Shown: positions 34,586-47,560, numbered from the stretch's first letter. The stretch is DNA of 64,000 nucleotides from Glossina fuscipes (GCF_014805625.2 NW_023998421.1:7385426-7449425), one strand, 5' to 3'. The notes: generated by a model not told the origin, from the sequence alone. Translations and numbers: made by a program.

Positions 34586-35522
34586 TGTTGAAATGTTCAT
34601 TGTTGGCAATCTGTGTATTATATTTAAGTAACTTTTATTAAATAAATACAATAAATAAATAAAGTTAATGTTTATGCCCTCTCTTAATTAATGATATGGA
34701 ACGATGATGGAAACGTATTGTCAAGGTATGTGTGGAAATGTTCCTAAACAATATCTACCCTAGATCTGAATCGTTCGAGACCGGGATAAATAAAAAAATG
34801 CATATAAAAATTGCACATTTCTATTATAATAAGAAAGAATTACGTCAAAATTTCCACGCATCCTCGCCTAACGTTGCCAAATGTTCACAAGTGTACAATA
34901 TAACTAAACTGCGATGAGTTGGTAGTAATATGGGGCTGTTTTGATCGTAATTTGAGAAAATTGACAGAAAATTTACGATCGACCGATTTTTCACTCGGCA
35001 GTGACAAAAATGCATATTTTATCGAAAGCTGTAAACTCTCGAGTCAAACCGGGTTTGACTTATATCGACAACTGTGAAACTGCCTCTGATAATGATCGAC
35101 TTGCTTGCGATCAAGATCAGTAGCAATAATGCATAGTCTGTAAACTTTCGTAATACTACAAACTAATGTATGGATAACAGTTTTTGTGCAATGGATTGGT
35201 TGAATTATGTTATTCGGCAATTAAATCGTTGCTTGTGTAACTTTCCTATTCAATTTGTGATCATTCATTAAATGCTAATATATTTCTAACTGCTAATAAC
35301 GCAGGAATGTCAATCAATATTGCTGCTTTAGCAAAATCGAAAGAAAATGGTGCAATAATAATTCGATAATTTTTGAAACGACTTTTCCGCTTTTTCAGCG
35401 GTCGAATTTTACTATTTTATATAATGATATACAATAACGATTTCAATGATCAATTGTTACTATCGAAATATTTCTTTTGGTTTCTCGCACATACTAATTC
35501 TAACACATGTGTGGTATAACTA

Positions 35523-35663
35523 GCGAACTGTATTGGGACACGGCTTGCCGTTAAATATCCTACCGCTTTACTTACATATGCGAGCTTTGTTTGCCGAGTA
35601 TGCCGAGGAATTGGAGCTGAGAGCTCTAAAAAGAGCTCTAATTAGAGTACAAGCCCAAGCGTA
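35523..35663 (+). other. Short Ala/Leu-rich open frame, unidentified
   Basis: A frame of 47 codons opens after a TAG at 35520 and runs to TAA. It includes an ATG at about 35577, from which 28 codons read MRALFAEYAEELELRALKRA and then LIRVQAQA. Codons here are GC-richer than the surroundings, and the residue pattern is that of an amphipathic helix. The TAG preceding it could be a splice acceptor. It may be a small peptide gene, an exon of an unrecognised gene or chance. Confidence 0.2.
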
Positions 35664-36337
35664 AGCTAATGAATTCATGAGGCAGAAGCCCTAAGTTTTG
35701 TTGTGAGTTCGTCTTCATCCCGATTACGTGCACATATAAATGACCATGAAAAAAAATAATTGAAAATTTTTTTAAAAAATAAAAATATCGTTGCGCGAAA
35801 AAAAGCCAAACGAGAAGGAACTAAAATTTATTCGCTGCGATTAAATGCTTGGAAATAAAGGAATTTATTGAATATGATAATAAAATTTATTAATAAAAGT
35901 AGAACCGAAACTTTATTAAATTTAAGCCTTAGCGGACGAATATAAATTAGTGAAAGGAAATAAAATGATCAGTTTGCAGAGAAAAAAAAAAAAATAAATA
36001 AAAGAATTGTTTTTATGCTCAACACCAATAACGATAACAATAAAAAGTGCAGAGAATGGAACGCTAGGACTTCATGTGTTTATTACCCAAAATTATTTAA
36101 TTTGAAATAAAGTTCTTTTATAACAAATAAAAACATTTTCTGCGCATGTTCCGTATTCAGCCAACTTGGTTGCATTTTAAGAGAAATCGTATTAAATTAA
36201 AGCCGGAAAATTAAAATGTATTAAGACTTTTTTTTTTTTTTGATGATAAATATGTAAGTATTTGTTACAAATCCATTACTAAACTAGAACTTCTGCGCTT
36301 AGTAATTTTGCAGAGTGCGTGTGTGTATTGTCACTTT

Positions 36338-36744
36338 CATTTATCGTCTCATGTTTTCTACCGGTATTATTCATCATGGTGCGTACTTAGGGCCGCTACT
36401 TGGTGTGCGCTAAAAATGTAACTGTTGATCGTAATAGCATAAAGCGAATAGAATGGGCGCTTCATCTCGGCTGTGCTGGTGTTTCGGAGCAGCAATTCAC
36501 TTTCTACACTAAAAACAGAATTTTCAAGTACGCAAGTAATAGTCGTGATAAGGCATTAAATGGAGGTGGCAGTTTCTTACAAACTAAAAATGGTCTCGTG
36601 CATATGGAAGCTAAGCTTAATTCGCGTTTGGACAACGGCCTGATGAGTGTAGAGAAGGAGATTTGCGATTTGGCGAATCTTGTATTCTTAATCGATCAAG
36701 GAATGTTTATCATCTTCATTACTGTGACTGAGGCAATTCGATAA
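36338..36744 (+). other. Unidentified open frame of about 115 codons
   Basis: From about 36400 a frame of 114 codons without a stop contains VDRNSIKRIEWALHLGCAGV, KNRIFKYASNSRDKALNGGG and VHMEAKLNSRLDNGLMSVEK. Base composition is notably less AT-rich than the flanks. In a different frame just upstream an ATG reads MFSTGIIHHGAYLGPLLGVR. No ATG starts the long frame. I do not recognise the protein. A retrocopy, mobile-element fragment or exon of an unknown gene are all possible. A repeat C copy follows directly. Confidence 0.3.
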
Positions 36745-36837
36745 AGAAAGGGGATAAAAATGATCCATTTGAGTAGAAATACGTATATATCGCTGATATC
36801 TCGAAAACTGGACCATGTAGGGTGAAATAGGTTATAG

Positions 36838-36970
36838 ACATTTGAAGGCCTTTTCACATAAGCAAAAGTTATTGAAATATTATGGAGCATTACATGTGAC
36901 ATAAGCATTTTTTCAAAGACGGAAGGTTAAAAAGAATCAAAATGTCGCATTCGTTAGTTCTAGTGTTTAA
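36838..36970 (+). repeat. Dispersed repeat C, copy 1
   Basis: The segment 'catttgaaggccttttcaca', 'atggagcattacatg', 'gacggaaggttaaaaag' and 'atcaaaatgtcgcat' aligns block by block with 57822-57960. Two copies only are seen here. Confidence 0.6.
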
Positions 36971-37729
36971 ATGCAATGACACGATAACCAGCCAAAGAGC
37001 CTATGCAGCATTATTCCACAAAATTTTGCTTTAAATAGCTCGTGAAAAATATGGGAGAGCTTGATTCAGCTGACAATAGCCATATCATTCATAAAAGTAA
37101 TAGACGAAAATAGATGAGCAGTAAAGCGCCATCTACTAGAATTCTAGTATTACTCATATCTTAGCCTCTTTATTACCAGAGTATTGAAGACTGTAGACAT
37201 GGAAGTAAACAATTACAAGTTGATTGGAAACCATTTCGTTTATCTTGGTTTCATAAAGACACAATTTGAATAATTTGCTTTGCCCCATCAGAATGGACAG
37301 CTATTGATTTTGCTATTCTGATTAGAACATGCGCATAAGAATGAAATTGGTTACATCTATGTAAAGTTATCTCGGTCTAAAACTTCTGCTCGAATTTATT
37401 CATGCCTCTCTAATCTTGTCCGACTACAGCAGTATGCACGAATTTTTGAAAGATCATATCCGTTAGAGGATTCTCTTTTAATTTGAAGGGTTTTTGGACT
37501 TTAAACATTTCGGCATAAGGAAGTCGAAATCTTACTAGATGTTAGATATTGGTTTTTAATGTTATAATGCAGAAAATGCATACGCCTAACCTTCTTTTTT
37601 AGCATTTGGATTAAACATGAAAGTGATTTTTGGGTCACAGGTTTTTGGAAATATCTTCAAGGGATTGAACATATGAATAAATTATCGGTTTTTTCGAAGT
37701 TGTTTTAGTTTCTTGTGCATTGTGGGCAT

Positions 37730-38115
37730 GAAAATTTATTTATAGTAGGAACGGTTATGTGAGAGGGGGTTCCGAAAATCCCCGCGGCCGAACCAAATCT
37801 TTCGTACCAAATTAGAATGTCGTTGTGCTAATATAGAATGAGTTTTGTTGACAAATTTTGAAAATGCATAACGACTTTTGAAAATAAAAGGTTATATGGG
37901 GAGTGGTCGAAAAAGTGGAGCGATCCAAGCAGTTTTTTCAGCAGCGTTCGTCCTTAGGTCAAAAGATATCAATGCGTGTCAAATTTGGTTCGATACAAGA
38001 CTAAATGGAGAGACATCGGGCGGACAGGCAAGACGAGCGGTATAATAAAAATTAGGTCTCTATATTAAGCCCTTCAATGTTCTACGTACGTTCGCATAAA
38101 CTTAATTTACTCTGA
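37730..38115 (+). repeat. Dispersed repeat family B copy
   Basis: Contains 'atatggggagtggtcgaaaa', 'gttcgtccttaggtcaaaa', 'tgtcaaatttggttcgat', 'cgggcggacaggcaag', 'gcggtataataaaaattagg' and the end 'tacgtacgttcgcataaact'. It lacks the left end of the full-length copies. Confidence 0.7.
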
Positions 38116-39120
38116 TGTAGGATTTATTCTGTAGGGAAAATTCAATAAATTTGTATTTAAATAAAACAAATTTTTTCAGCTGAAATGTTTTTGTTTTATT
38201 ATTATCTTTTATTTAAGAATTCACTTTATCGAAACAAAAAAAAGGATATTCCTTTTTCCTCCCTACGGTCTTTGTTACCCAAAAATTGTATGATATATTC
38301 TAATGTTATCCTCTTTTACATAGTTTCTCTTTGTAGTTAGACTTAGAATAAAATTAAAAAGCTTTAGCATTTATACCTTCTTCTTTTTTTTTTTTTTGGA
38401 TTTGAATGCCAAATATGATATATTTAGAAAAATAGATAATTTTAGTTTTTATGCTTTTATATAATTCTCTTAATTATTACACTTAAAATTTTACATTTAA
38501 TTAAAAGTTACATCTTATTTTAAGTTGATTAAATAAATCTGTGAAAAAAAAAAATATAAAAAATTAAAAAAAATAACAAAATATCCGAAGAAAATTTTAT
38601 CAATTTAAAATTGACTTAAAAAACCTATTTTATGTTTTTCTTATATACAAACACAGAATTTGAGTGTTTAATTTTTTTTTTTTTTAAGTCTAACTTATTG
38701 AATAAGTGAAAAAAATGAATGTAAGCAAAATAGAAAGAACAAAGATAATAAGAAAAAAAAAAAAAATGCGAAACTTCATTAGTATTATTATTGTAAATAT
38801 TTAAATTATTAACAATTATTATTTATACTTGATTTTGATTACCGTTACTTATTAATCTGAAATGCAATAAAATCTGTTGTTTTTCTGACAATCAAAGCCA
38901 AGACCGCTTCCGTCCAATGGATAAAAAAAAAAAAAAAAATAACCCACACGATTTTTGCTGACACTCCTAAATGTAATTGAACTCAGAAACAGTACTTTTG
39001 GTAATGAATTACATTTTCCGAAAAGAAATACGAGAATGTTTATATATGAGCATGTGTTTACATTTTACGTTTTGTATAATTTAGAGTTTTCAACTTAAAA
39101 CCAAAAAGAGATGATAAACC

Positions 39121-39143
39121 ACACACACACACACACACACACA
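39121..39143 (+). repeat. (AC)n microsatellite
   Basis: Eleven AC dinucleotides in an AT-rich tract. Confidence 0.9.
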
Positions 39144-39825
39144 TTTCTAAGTAAAACTTTTTTTTTTTAAAAATCGCTTATTGATGTAAAATCGTAAAAT
39201 GGTAAAAAAAGGGTAAACATAAAAAAAGAACTTCTCATTACTAATAAATAACTTTAAAAAAAAAAGTAAAGTTCAAAATAAAAATTGTTTAAAGTAAGAA
39301 CTATCGCATTTAATAGCTAGCATCTAGTAATGATTGGAAAATAATAACATAACCATTTCATAAATAAAAATGATAAAAAGTCTAAATTCTTTTTGCCTTA
39401 TTAAAAAAATGATGTTTCTCTTAATCTTAAAAAAAAAAAAAAAATCGCCAATATATATCGTAATAGCAAATATACTATGAGATGCTCTACTCATTTGTTT
39501 TTTAACCTCTAAATTTTATAATGATATTTGAGTCAGTTATAAAATTTTGTAATCTTCTAAATGAATCGTACAGAGACAATTTGTTTTGGGTGAAAGGAAA
39601 GAAAGTTTGAAAACATCGTCGGTCAAAGTTGAGAAAAAACAACCATTAAAAAGGAATTTAAATCAATTATAAATGATAAAAGTAAGAAAAGCTACACATA
39701 ATTACTTGATATATTCGAAAACGTTACAATGATTTATTTAACTCTTTTCTGTCAGTTCGAGTCCGAGGATCAGATAGCAGAAAGACAGGGTCAGCATGAG
39801 GATCTAATTAACAAACCCATTTAAA

Positions 39826-40535
39826 AACAAGTAAGAAAATTATAGTCAAGCAACGCCGATCGCTACCTACCCTACACCACTTCGCCTACTATAGTTCTCC
39901 ACTCATTTTGGTAATGAGACACCAAAAAGTACACCGCAAAATACAACAATTTCGGTACAATCTTCACGTACGGAAGAATTCAAATATAGGCGAAGAGTAT
40001 CCAAATTTGGTACAGTTTATATTTTTACGTTAAATTATTATTATGGGTCAATTTTCATCACCACATATAAAGCCTAGACTTTTCTGCTCTACAAAAGATC
40101 AATTTTCGTGGAAATCCTTATTAGGATGCGATCCAAAAAATGGAAAACTTCAGTGTCCATTATATGAGACGGGGCTCAAAAATTGCCCCAGCCTACCCAA
40201 AGTATTTATACCAATTTTTTTCCACATAACGACTATTCAGAATAGGACGATATATGGGGATTGGTCGAAGAAGTGAACCGATGCGAACCACATTCAATAC
40301 CGTTCGTCCTCGGGTCGAAACACGTCACTGTATCAAATTCCATTAAAATATTTCAAAAATTGCGATCTGTAGCTTGAACAAAAATTTAGATTGAGCCACA
40401 TTAGACGGACAGATGGACAGATAGGCTTAGGTTAATTCAGACTATGATTCTGAATCGATCGGTATAATAAAAGACACCCTACCTTAAGCCCTTCTGCGTG
40501 TTACATACGTCCGCACTAACTTAATATATCTCAGT
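39826..40535 (+). repeat. Dispersed repeat family B, near full-length copy
   Basis: The clearest forward copy, about 710 bases. It begins 'aacaagtaagaaaattatag' and 'caacgccgatcgctac', with 'accctacaccacttcgcc', and continues 'ggggattggtcgaagaag', 'tcctcgggtcgaaacacg', 'gcgatctgtagcttgaac' and 'agacggacagatgg'. It ends 'tctgaatcgatcggtataat' and 'catacgtccgcactaactt'. The copy at 50440-51290 has the same order on the other strand. No coding frame is shared between copies, so it is probably a non-autonomous element. Confidence 0.8.
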
Positions 40536-41571
40536 ATACTTCATATATATATATATATATATACATTATAAATATATGATATTGTTTAGCTTTTTGGTTT
40601 GAAAAAACAATAACTAGGGCATTATAAAATTTTTTAAAAGAAATATATAAAGTAATGTAAAAACGATTCAGTGAAGGAAAACAATGCAATGAACTATCAG
40701 AGACCGTACATACATATTATTGAAATATAATCGATTATGAAAGTAAAAATTTTTTTATCAGTAATTTGCTATAAAAAACCGCGTATATTAAAAAAAATTA
40801 TTAATAAGAAAAATAATTTTTTTTTTTTATAGTGGATATAAATAGTATAAAAATTGCGCTTTGCTTCAATTTCCAAGTGTAGATAGTGTAAAAATAAAAA
40901 AGAAATGCGTATTTCAAAATAAGTTCTACTATGAAAGACGTTACACAAAAGAAAATCAAAAAAAAGAAAAGCGAAAAAATTTGCGGTAAATTGATAGTTA
41001 ACAATAAGTGAAAACATAGCAACTCGTTGAAATCTGTCCGACGATACAGACGCCTTAAGAGATTATTTAATAATTTAAAAAAAATTTTAAAAAAATCAAA
41101 GAAAAGAAGGAAGAAAAAGAACAATGGAAAAACCAGGCAATAAACAAACCAAGGAGTTATTTGTTTAGATAACTGCCATAAAAAAAAAAAAAAGTTGGAA
41201 AAATTGAAAAGAAACTCCAATATTCCAAGCAATGCAACAATCTCAAATAAAATAACTGTTTAAAAAAAAAGCGCAAAAATATTTACTTAAAAACACCAAT
41301 GAAAGCTAAAAAATAATATAAAGGAGAAAGCGCGTACCAATAAAAAAAGATACATAGGGCTTTTGTGAGGCGAAAAAAAAGAATTGTCCCCATGTTTAAC
41401 GCAACAATTGAAAATTTTTTTGTTTGCAATGAGAGCCAATTTTTAACAATTCAATCAACGAGGAAGAAAAACGGTTTTCATCTCTTTTTACGATTAATAT
41501 GAATTAAATGGTGTAGGTGCACGACATTTTCTGAAACTATTGAGCTAAATGTCTGAGAAAACAAAAGAATT

Positions 41572-44500
41572 TTAAAGTTTATTATAGCTAAGACTACATT
41601 CTAAGTTAGGATTGTCTTGGGCATTGATATTGTTGATTTGCTCATTGAATTCATTACCAACGATTAATAACTCTTTGCTGCTTCGTCGCTTCTTGGAAGG
41701 TGGGTATATATCATTATTGCTACTGGTTTGGCTGTTACTTGCTTGGGATGTGACACAACTTAATTCTACATTCTGTTCTTCGACGCTTGAATAACGTTTC
41801 TGTTTATTTAAAGCCAAACAAGTGCCACTGTTTCTATTATTGCTAGCATTTATAACATTATTAAAAGTTGCTGTTGTTGATATCGTGTTTGCTGTTAGTT
41901 GATGGCTTTTAGTGCTGGTTATAGCATTGACCATTTCAGCTTCTACTGATGGGGTCATTAGAGGTGATAAAGGAGCTTGATTTGTGTCTGAATCCTCAAA
42001 TTCTTCTTCGACTTTTTGATCTGCCAGATCGTCTTCAATCGTTTCATTCGAATCCGTATTCCAGGTGACTTGAGCACCAGGAAACACGTAAGAAGCGCTA
42101 CCGTCGTGACAATAATAAGTACCTTTAAATAAACGATCAGCTGCACTTTGCTGCGGTGAAGATGGTTGTTGTGGCCTGCATTTCAATATATATGGTTCTT
42201 GGGGGTTGTTTGTGGATGTTTCTGCATTTCTTTCCTTGCAAATTTTGTCCAACGAAGTCCTTGAAATGGTGCTAGTCGAACTTGTAGTTGTAATTTGTAA
42301 ATAATTACCGTTGCGCGTTCCTCCAGAATCACCTAAGGTGTTGAGAGGCAGAGGTAAAGCTTGATTTGAAGCGTCTCCTTGTATGCCACTATCTTTAGAT
42401 GAATCTATGGATAAATAGCGATAATCTCGAGAACAAGCGAAGCTCGTAGACGCCTCTGGTTCTTCTATTAAATCGGGTGATAAAAATTCCACTTTCTTTG
42501 GGGCTAACAAAGCTGCGGTCGATGAGGAGGAATCGAAGCCGCTATCAGAATAAGTACCTGTTGACCTCATAGTTAGCTCAATGGAATTATTTGATTTATG
42601 TTCGTCTTCACAATCCGCAGCTAAACATCTAGATTCATCTAGTTCTGTGTCTTTCTCCTCATCCAGAGGCATTAATTCTTTGCTTTCGCTTAGAATTTCA
42701 TCATTGAAACAAACTTGTTGCCAATCTTCCCCCAAACGATGACATATTTGGTTGATAATGACATCACCGTCACCGAGCAGCTCAACATCGAATTCCAAAT
42801 GATGCAGCTGTTCACGGTTAATAAGTATTTGTGGTACATTAGCCGGTATAGAGCTGGGTATAAGAGCTACCGGTCGCACTTTAAGGGACGAACCCATAAC
42901 TATCAGTAAATCACATTTATCTTTATCGCTTGCCATAACTGTATGAAACTCATCAGGTAAACCTGAAGCAATGACGAATGAATGAGTTTATTATTACGAT
43001 AATAAATACATTTGAAAGAAAAGGCAAAGGGAATAAAGTTGCAATTTATTACTTACACTTTAGGGACATGTTTTTTATTAAAATTATATAATTATTAAAT
43101 GGGAATTGTTTTCAAACTTGATTTTTTTAAATTTAATAAACATGAAATCGGATTGCCGTGATTCAGTTGATTCAAAATTAACCATTTTAAAATTAAGTTA
43201 TCCGAATGCTTTAATATTATTTTTCACACATATTACTCACCTTCTCCGAAAAATACAATATCTGGCTTCATAATGCCGTTTTCCACCAGTCGTCTCAATT
43301 CAAATTCTGAGACAGGTTGAGAAGCATCAACACTTTGTTCAACATTGGGCTGACAGCGTGGGCACACTGGAATGCGTTGTGCAAATATATCTGCCCGAAT
43401 GCTATCCGCGTCGCATTTGTACTTGCATTTCGTGCAAGAAGCCGTCGAAAATGAACCATGACATTCAATAACATTTTGTATACCGGCCACCTGCTCTAAT
43501 GTATCTATGTTTTGGGTGTAATTACGTAACAATTTCTGTTTTTCTTCTAGCATTTTAACGAAGCGGTGGCATGGAGACGGTTTAAATTGCCCGGGGTAAA
43601 TTTCTCGGGCGAATTTATAAAACGGGCGCGGATCGCGGGAGAAGTAACTAATATCGAACATGGCTTGGGGGTCAGGAAGATCAGGAAAATCCTTTGCAAG
43701 ACGTGAATAAATGCCATCGCTGGACCTGAAGTCTGGTATGCCACATGATACAGATACTCCCGCACCTGTTAGAACAATAACGTTGTTACATTTTTGGAGC
43801 AGCTGGATAACATCATCAAATGTATTAATGTAGGACAATTTCTGTCGTCTGGGTGGTTCTGAAAGCATGCTGGCCAATATCCTCCATAATGTCATATCGG
43901 TAAGTTCAGGTGCTATGCGTTGAGCTGAAGTGGGTAAAAATTTGGATAATAATTCTCGGGGATTTGCTCCTGAATGAATTTGTTTTTGCACCCAATTAAT
44001 GGGCCTTTGGTTTTTGGGTTTCCATTCCTTACCCGACATATCCGATAGACCACTAAGATCCGAAAAATCAGAATCTGATGACGACTCATCCGAGTCCTCT
44101 AGATTTTCATCATTTGCATCGTGTTCATGATGCCTGGATATAATTCGGTTATTACTTGAGTTATCATTTTCATCAGTTTGATAACTATCTTCTTCTTCCT
44201 CTTCCTCATCAACATCCCGATCATTGCAGTCTTGTTCACTTATGGTCTCTTCTGAGCAGTCCTTGTTATCTGTAGATAAAATATCATGCTGGCAGACCAC
44301 TGCATTTGTTGTAACAGCGATAGATGTTTGCAAATTGTGTTCGGATGGCGCAATACTCAGTGTTTTGTTTATTTCATAGTTTGTTTTGCTATCTTCTTCG
44401 CTAGTTACACTAAGATTTGCTGTGTTTAAAATTTCGGCGCCAAAATTGAAATTTTGTTTATTATGTACTGTCAACTCTTCGACACAAGTAAAAAATTCAG

Positions 44501-44591
44501 TTTGCTCTTGCAGTTTAACTGGAAGCACATCGTCACTTAATTTAGGCAAACCTTTGCCTTTTATACATGGCTGATCATAGTTTTCCATCAT
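41572..44591 (-). CDS. Sirt1: Sirtuin 1 / Sir2 NAD-dependent deacetylase
   Basis: Predicted exons in transcription order are 44591-43241 and 42962-41572, joined in phase 1, 913 residues (D. melanogaster Sir2 is about 823). The start is the first of two adjacent ATGs (MMENYDQPC). It removes acetyl groups from histones and other proteins in the nucleus, using NAD. The N-terminal third is acidic and Ser-rich, typical of Sirt1. The catalytic core begins near residue 275: GAGVSVSCGIPDFRSSDG (NAD binding), YTQNIDTLE, catalytic His in IECHGSF near residue 377, zinc ligands in CTKCKYKC and VCPRC, KPDIVFFGEGLPDEF across the intron, then VMGSSLKVRPVALIP and ILINRE. A long low-complexity C-terminal tail follows. 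The catalytic residues are intact. DnaJ-H lies upstream, divergent. Confidence 0.95.
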
Positions 44592-45988
44592 TATGTAGAA
44601 AACAAAGCAACAGTCTCCCGGTGTCAATTTAATAATAGGGCAATTGGATAATACTAGAATTTTATTAAGTTCGCTTTCCCTTTCGCTCGTGCTGAAATCG
44701 TAAACACTTCTCTCTGTCTTTAACGTTTAACTACAGTTATTTAGTTTTATGACTTTCTACCGTGTTTCGTTGATACACACAAAATTTTTTTCTCGCCTCG
44801 GCTATTGCAAAAATTTCCACCCAACTCTGCGATTTTTTTCTTAACATATATTTTTCGGCATATAATTAAATTTTAATATAAATATTTTTAGAAAATTTTT
44901 TAATATTAATATTTCTTATTTCTTCGTACTTCTCGCGTATTTTTTAGAGAAATTTTGTGAAAAAACAGCCGTGAGCCGATGTATATTCACAAGTAATGAC
45001 GTGAAAAAAAATGGCCGTCACAAACAGGGTTGTATATTTTATGTGCTAACCAAAATAGGGTATTTTTTGTATAGAGTGTTATATAACAGTTGAAAGGAAT
45101 TAAAAGCAAAAATAATAATAACAATACAAATAATCTATTATCTTTAAGCAAATAAAATAAGTGCAAGTGAATTGAAAAACTTGATTGTATTTTCTATTTG
45201 AAAAGTTATCTTCATCACATAACATTATAGAGTTACAAGATCTCTACAGCATAGTTATGACTTTTCATTTTTAAGCAAGCCGTTATATATTTCAAATGCA
45301 ATTATTTTAATATACACTAAATATTGTTCAATCAGTTCACGTTTGCGAAATGTTCTCACAGAATTTTCAATGAATTTTTAAAAATGAATAACTAAAGTTT
45401 TCTTCCTTTTTATTTATAGAAAATTGATAAAATTCTTTATGTACACAATTTTCGCATTTCAGGTGAAATTTAATTTTTTAGAACGTTTAAATTACTTTAA
45501 CTGCAAACTAAATATTTTGTACGCATTTAAGTGCCAAGTGTTCAAGTATTAAGTGCTGTGTCATTAAATTCAATATTAAATTGTTTATACGAATTTATTA
45601 CATTACATTTGAATATATATAACGCTTAATCATGCAAGAGAAACGGTTGTACATCAGTACAATGCATTACGGATACGTTAATGAACCCATCAATATTTTA
45701 ACGTAGTGGGACGTAATTTCAAGTGAACACTTTTTTTGAGGTAATCATATTTTTCTCCAAATTCATGTATAACTTCTAACATTGGCAACATTGCTGCTCT
45801 TGTCTCTAGGGAAAAAAGGCAAGACAGAAAATTTTTAGCAAGTTTAACAATTTTATTTTATTTATAAATTTAATTTTTTATTTAACGAGGTGTTAAATAT
45901 TACGCCGCTGCATATATATCTATTTGTGCATAAAGCAAGATAATCAGAAAAACAAATTTGAAGAAAATTTGTCTATTCTGACGAAAGT
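44592..45988. promoter_or_regulatory. Divergent intergenic region, Sirt1 / DnaJ-H
   Basis: About 1.4 kb between divergent start codons, AT-rich, with no coding exon or dispersed repeat seen. Both 5' UTRs and promoters are inferred to lie here. No individual element is convincing. Confidence 0.45.
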
Positions 45989-47560
45989 ATGGAAAATTTG
46001 GATTTATATGAAATTCTTGGCGTTACAAAAAACTCAACAGATGCAGAAATAAAAAAGGTAAAAATATGGTTGAAAAGACTTTATTAAAAATTAAAGAATG
46101 ATTGTTGAAAATACAAAAAATGGCTCTGCAAAAATTACGTTAATTGATCCCAGCTTCTTGACAATGTTGTTTTTATTGTTGCAAATAATTCATGTGTGAA
46201 AATGTATAGATTATTTTTTTTTGCAATTGTATTTAAGGTGCGATTTGTTTTGTTTTCTTTTCTCCCTTGCACTATAAAACTTCACTTCTGGTAATGCTGT
46301 CTCAATAAACAATGCTTCGATGTTTATATTCTTATTGATAATTATTTTTTTCATTGTAAATAGAATTACCGTAAATTGGCTAAAGAATTCCATCCGGATA
46401 AAAATCCAAATGCTGGTGACAAATTTAAAGAAATTTCTTTCGCTTATGAAGTTCTTTCGGATCCAGAAAAACGTAAAGTATACGATCGTCATGGTATTAA
46501 GGGTTTGCAGGAAGGTGCCGATGGTTTTTCTGATGCCGGTGAATTTTTTGCCCAGTGGTTTCCGTTTAGTAACCTAGGCGGACATTCTCGCGAAGGTCGA
46601 GGGAAAGTTGGTCAAATTGTAATAAAATTGGAAGTTTCTCTGGAGGAAATCTATAATGGCAATGTAGCTAAAACGATTGAATATAAACGCACGTCGTTTT
46701 GTTCCGAATGCCACGGAGATGGTGGCCCCAAGGAGGCTCAACAGAAATGTACTCAATGTAACGGTGTCGGTCGTATGGCAAGTTATGCATTTATGGGTTT
46801 AACAGCTGTGGAGACTGTAAGCGGAAATATACGATAAAGTTATCTTCAGAAAAACGAAAGATAATATTAATTTCAGATTTGTTCGGTTTGTCATGGTCGT
46901 GGTAATGTTATAGCTGAAAATCTTCAATGTGGTACGTGTCATGGCAATGGTTTGGTCGAAGAATTGGCTAAACGTGAAATTACTGTGGAAAAGGGTGCAC
47001 CGCATATGCTGAAAATACCGTTTCCTTCGGAGGGTCATCAAGGTTTGCAGGGCTCCCGCGGTGATTTAATAGTGGTACTTATACAAACTGAACACACACT
47101 GTTTCAGCGACGGCACAATGATCTCATAATGCGTAATATACACGTTAACCTCACTCAGGCTTTATGTGGATTTGTGCATTGTTTTAAGCATTTGGATGGC
47201 CGACAAATATGCGTAGCGACCCGTCCGGGTGAAGTAATACGTCACGAGGAATTAAAAATGATACCTGGGGAAGGTATGCCGTTGCGTAATAATCCCTTCG
47301 ACCGTGGTGATTTGTTAATACATTTTATGGTGGATTTTCCGGAAAACGGTTTCGCCACATCCGAACAGTTAGAAATGCTAGAAACTCTACTGCCACCAAG
47401 AGAACCTTTCACTATGCCAGAAGAGGCCGAAGAAGTTTTATTAGTCGATGTACAACCACGAACCGAAGATAGCCGCGGTGCTCATGGCGGCGGTCACGAA
47501 GATGACGATGAGTTTGATGGTAATACTCATTTCGAAAGAGTTCAATGTCAAACCGGTTAA
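45989..47560 (+). CDS. DnaJ-H: Type I DnaJ co-chaperone (DnaJ-H / DNAJA2-like)
   Basis: Predicted exons are 45989-46057, 46364-46816 and 46877-47560, all in phase 0, 401 residues. Type I J-proteins deliver substrates to Hsp70 and stimulate its ATPase in the cytosol. The J domain holds the HPD motif at residues 33-35 (EFHPDKNP). There is almost no Gly/Phe-rich linker. All four zinc-finger repeats are present: [24 protein letters not shown] and CGTCHGNG. The C-terminal substrate-binding region has [20 protein letters not shown] and IPGEGMPLR. The protein ends in CQTG, a CaaX-like box as in farnesylated DNAJA proteins. An AATAAA directly follows the stop. In D. melanogaster, from memory, DnaJ-H also neighbours Sir2, which supports the assignment. 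Confidence 0.93.

Larger units (their letters stand above)
33812..41571. other. Gene-poor, very AT-rich interval
   Basis: About 7.8 kb between the RUN/PX gene and Sirt1. It includes an imperfect duplication (34230-34585), two unidentified open regions (35523-35663, 36338-36744), one copy of repeat C, two family B copies, and from 38160 to 39500 a tract of extreme A/T content with many homopolymers. CA repeats occur at 39121-39143 and TA repeats at about 40544-40563. The part nearest 41572 may be Sirt1 3' UTR. No gene is supported. Confidence 0.6.

Noticed and set aside
39755..39790. B-box-like 'gttcgagtcc' as a tRNA gene
   Set aside because: No A box lies at the correct distance upstream and no cloverleaf can be drawn.
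40801..41232. Minus-strand open frame of 143 codons
   Set aside because: It is a Phe/Leu/Lys string arising from A/T homopolymers, with no domain, and overlaps another equally low-complexity frame.
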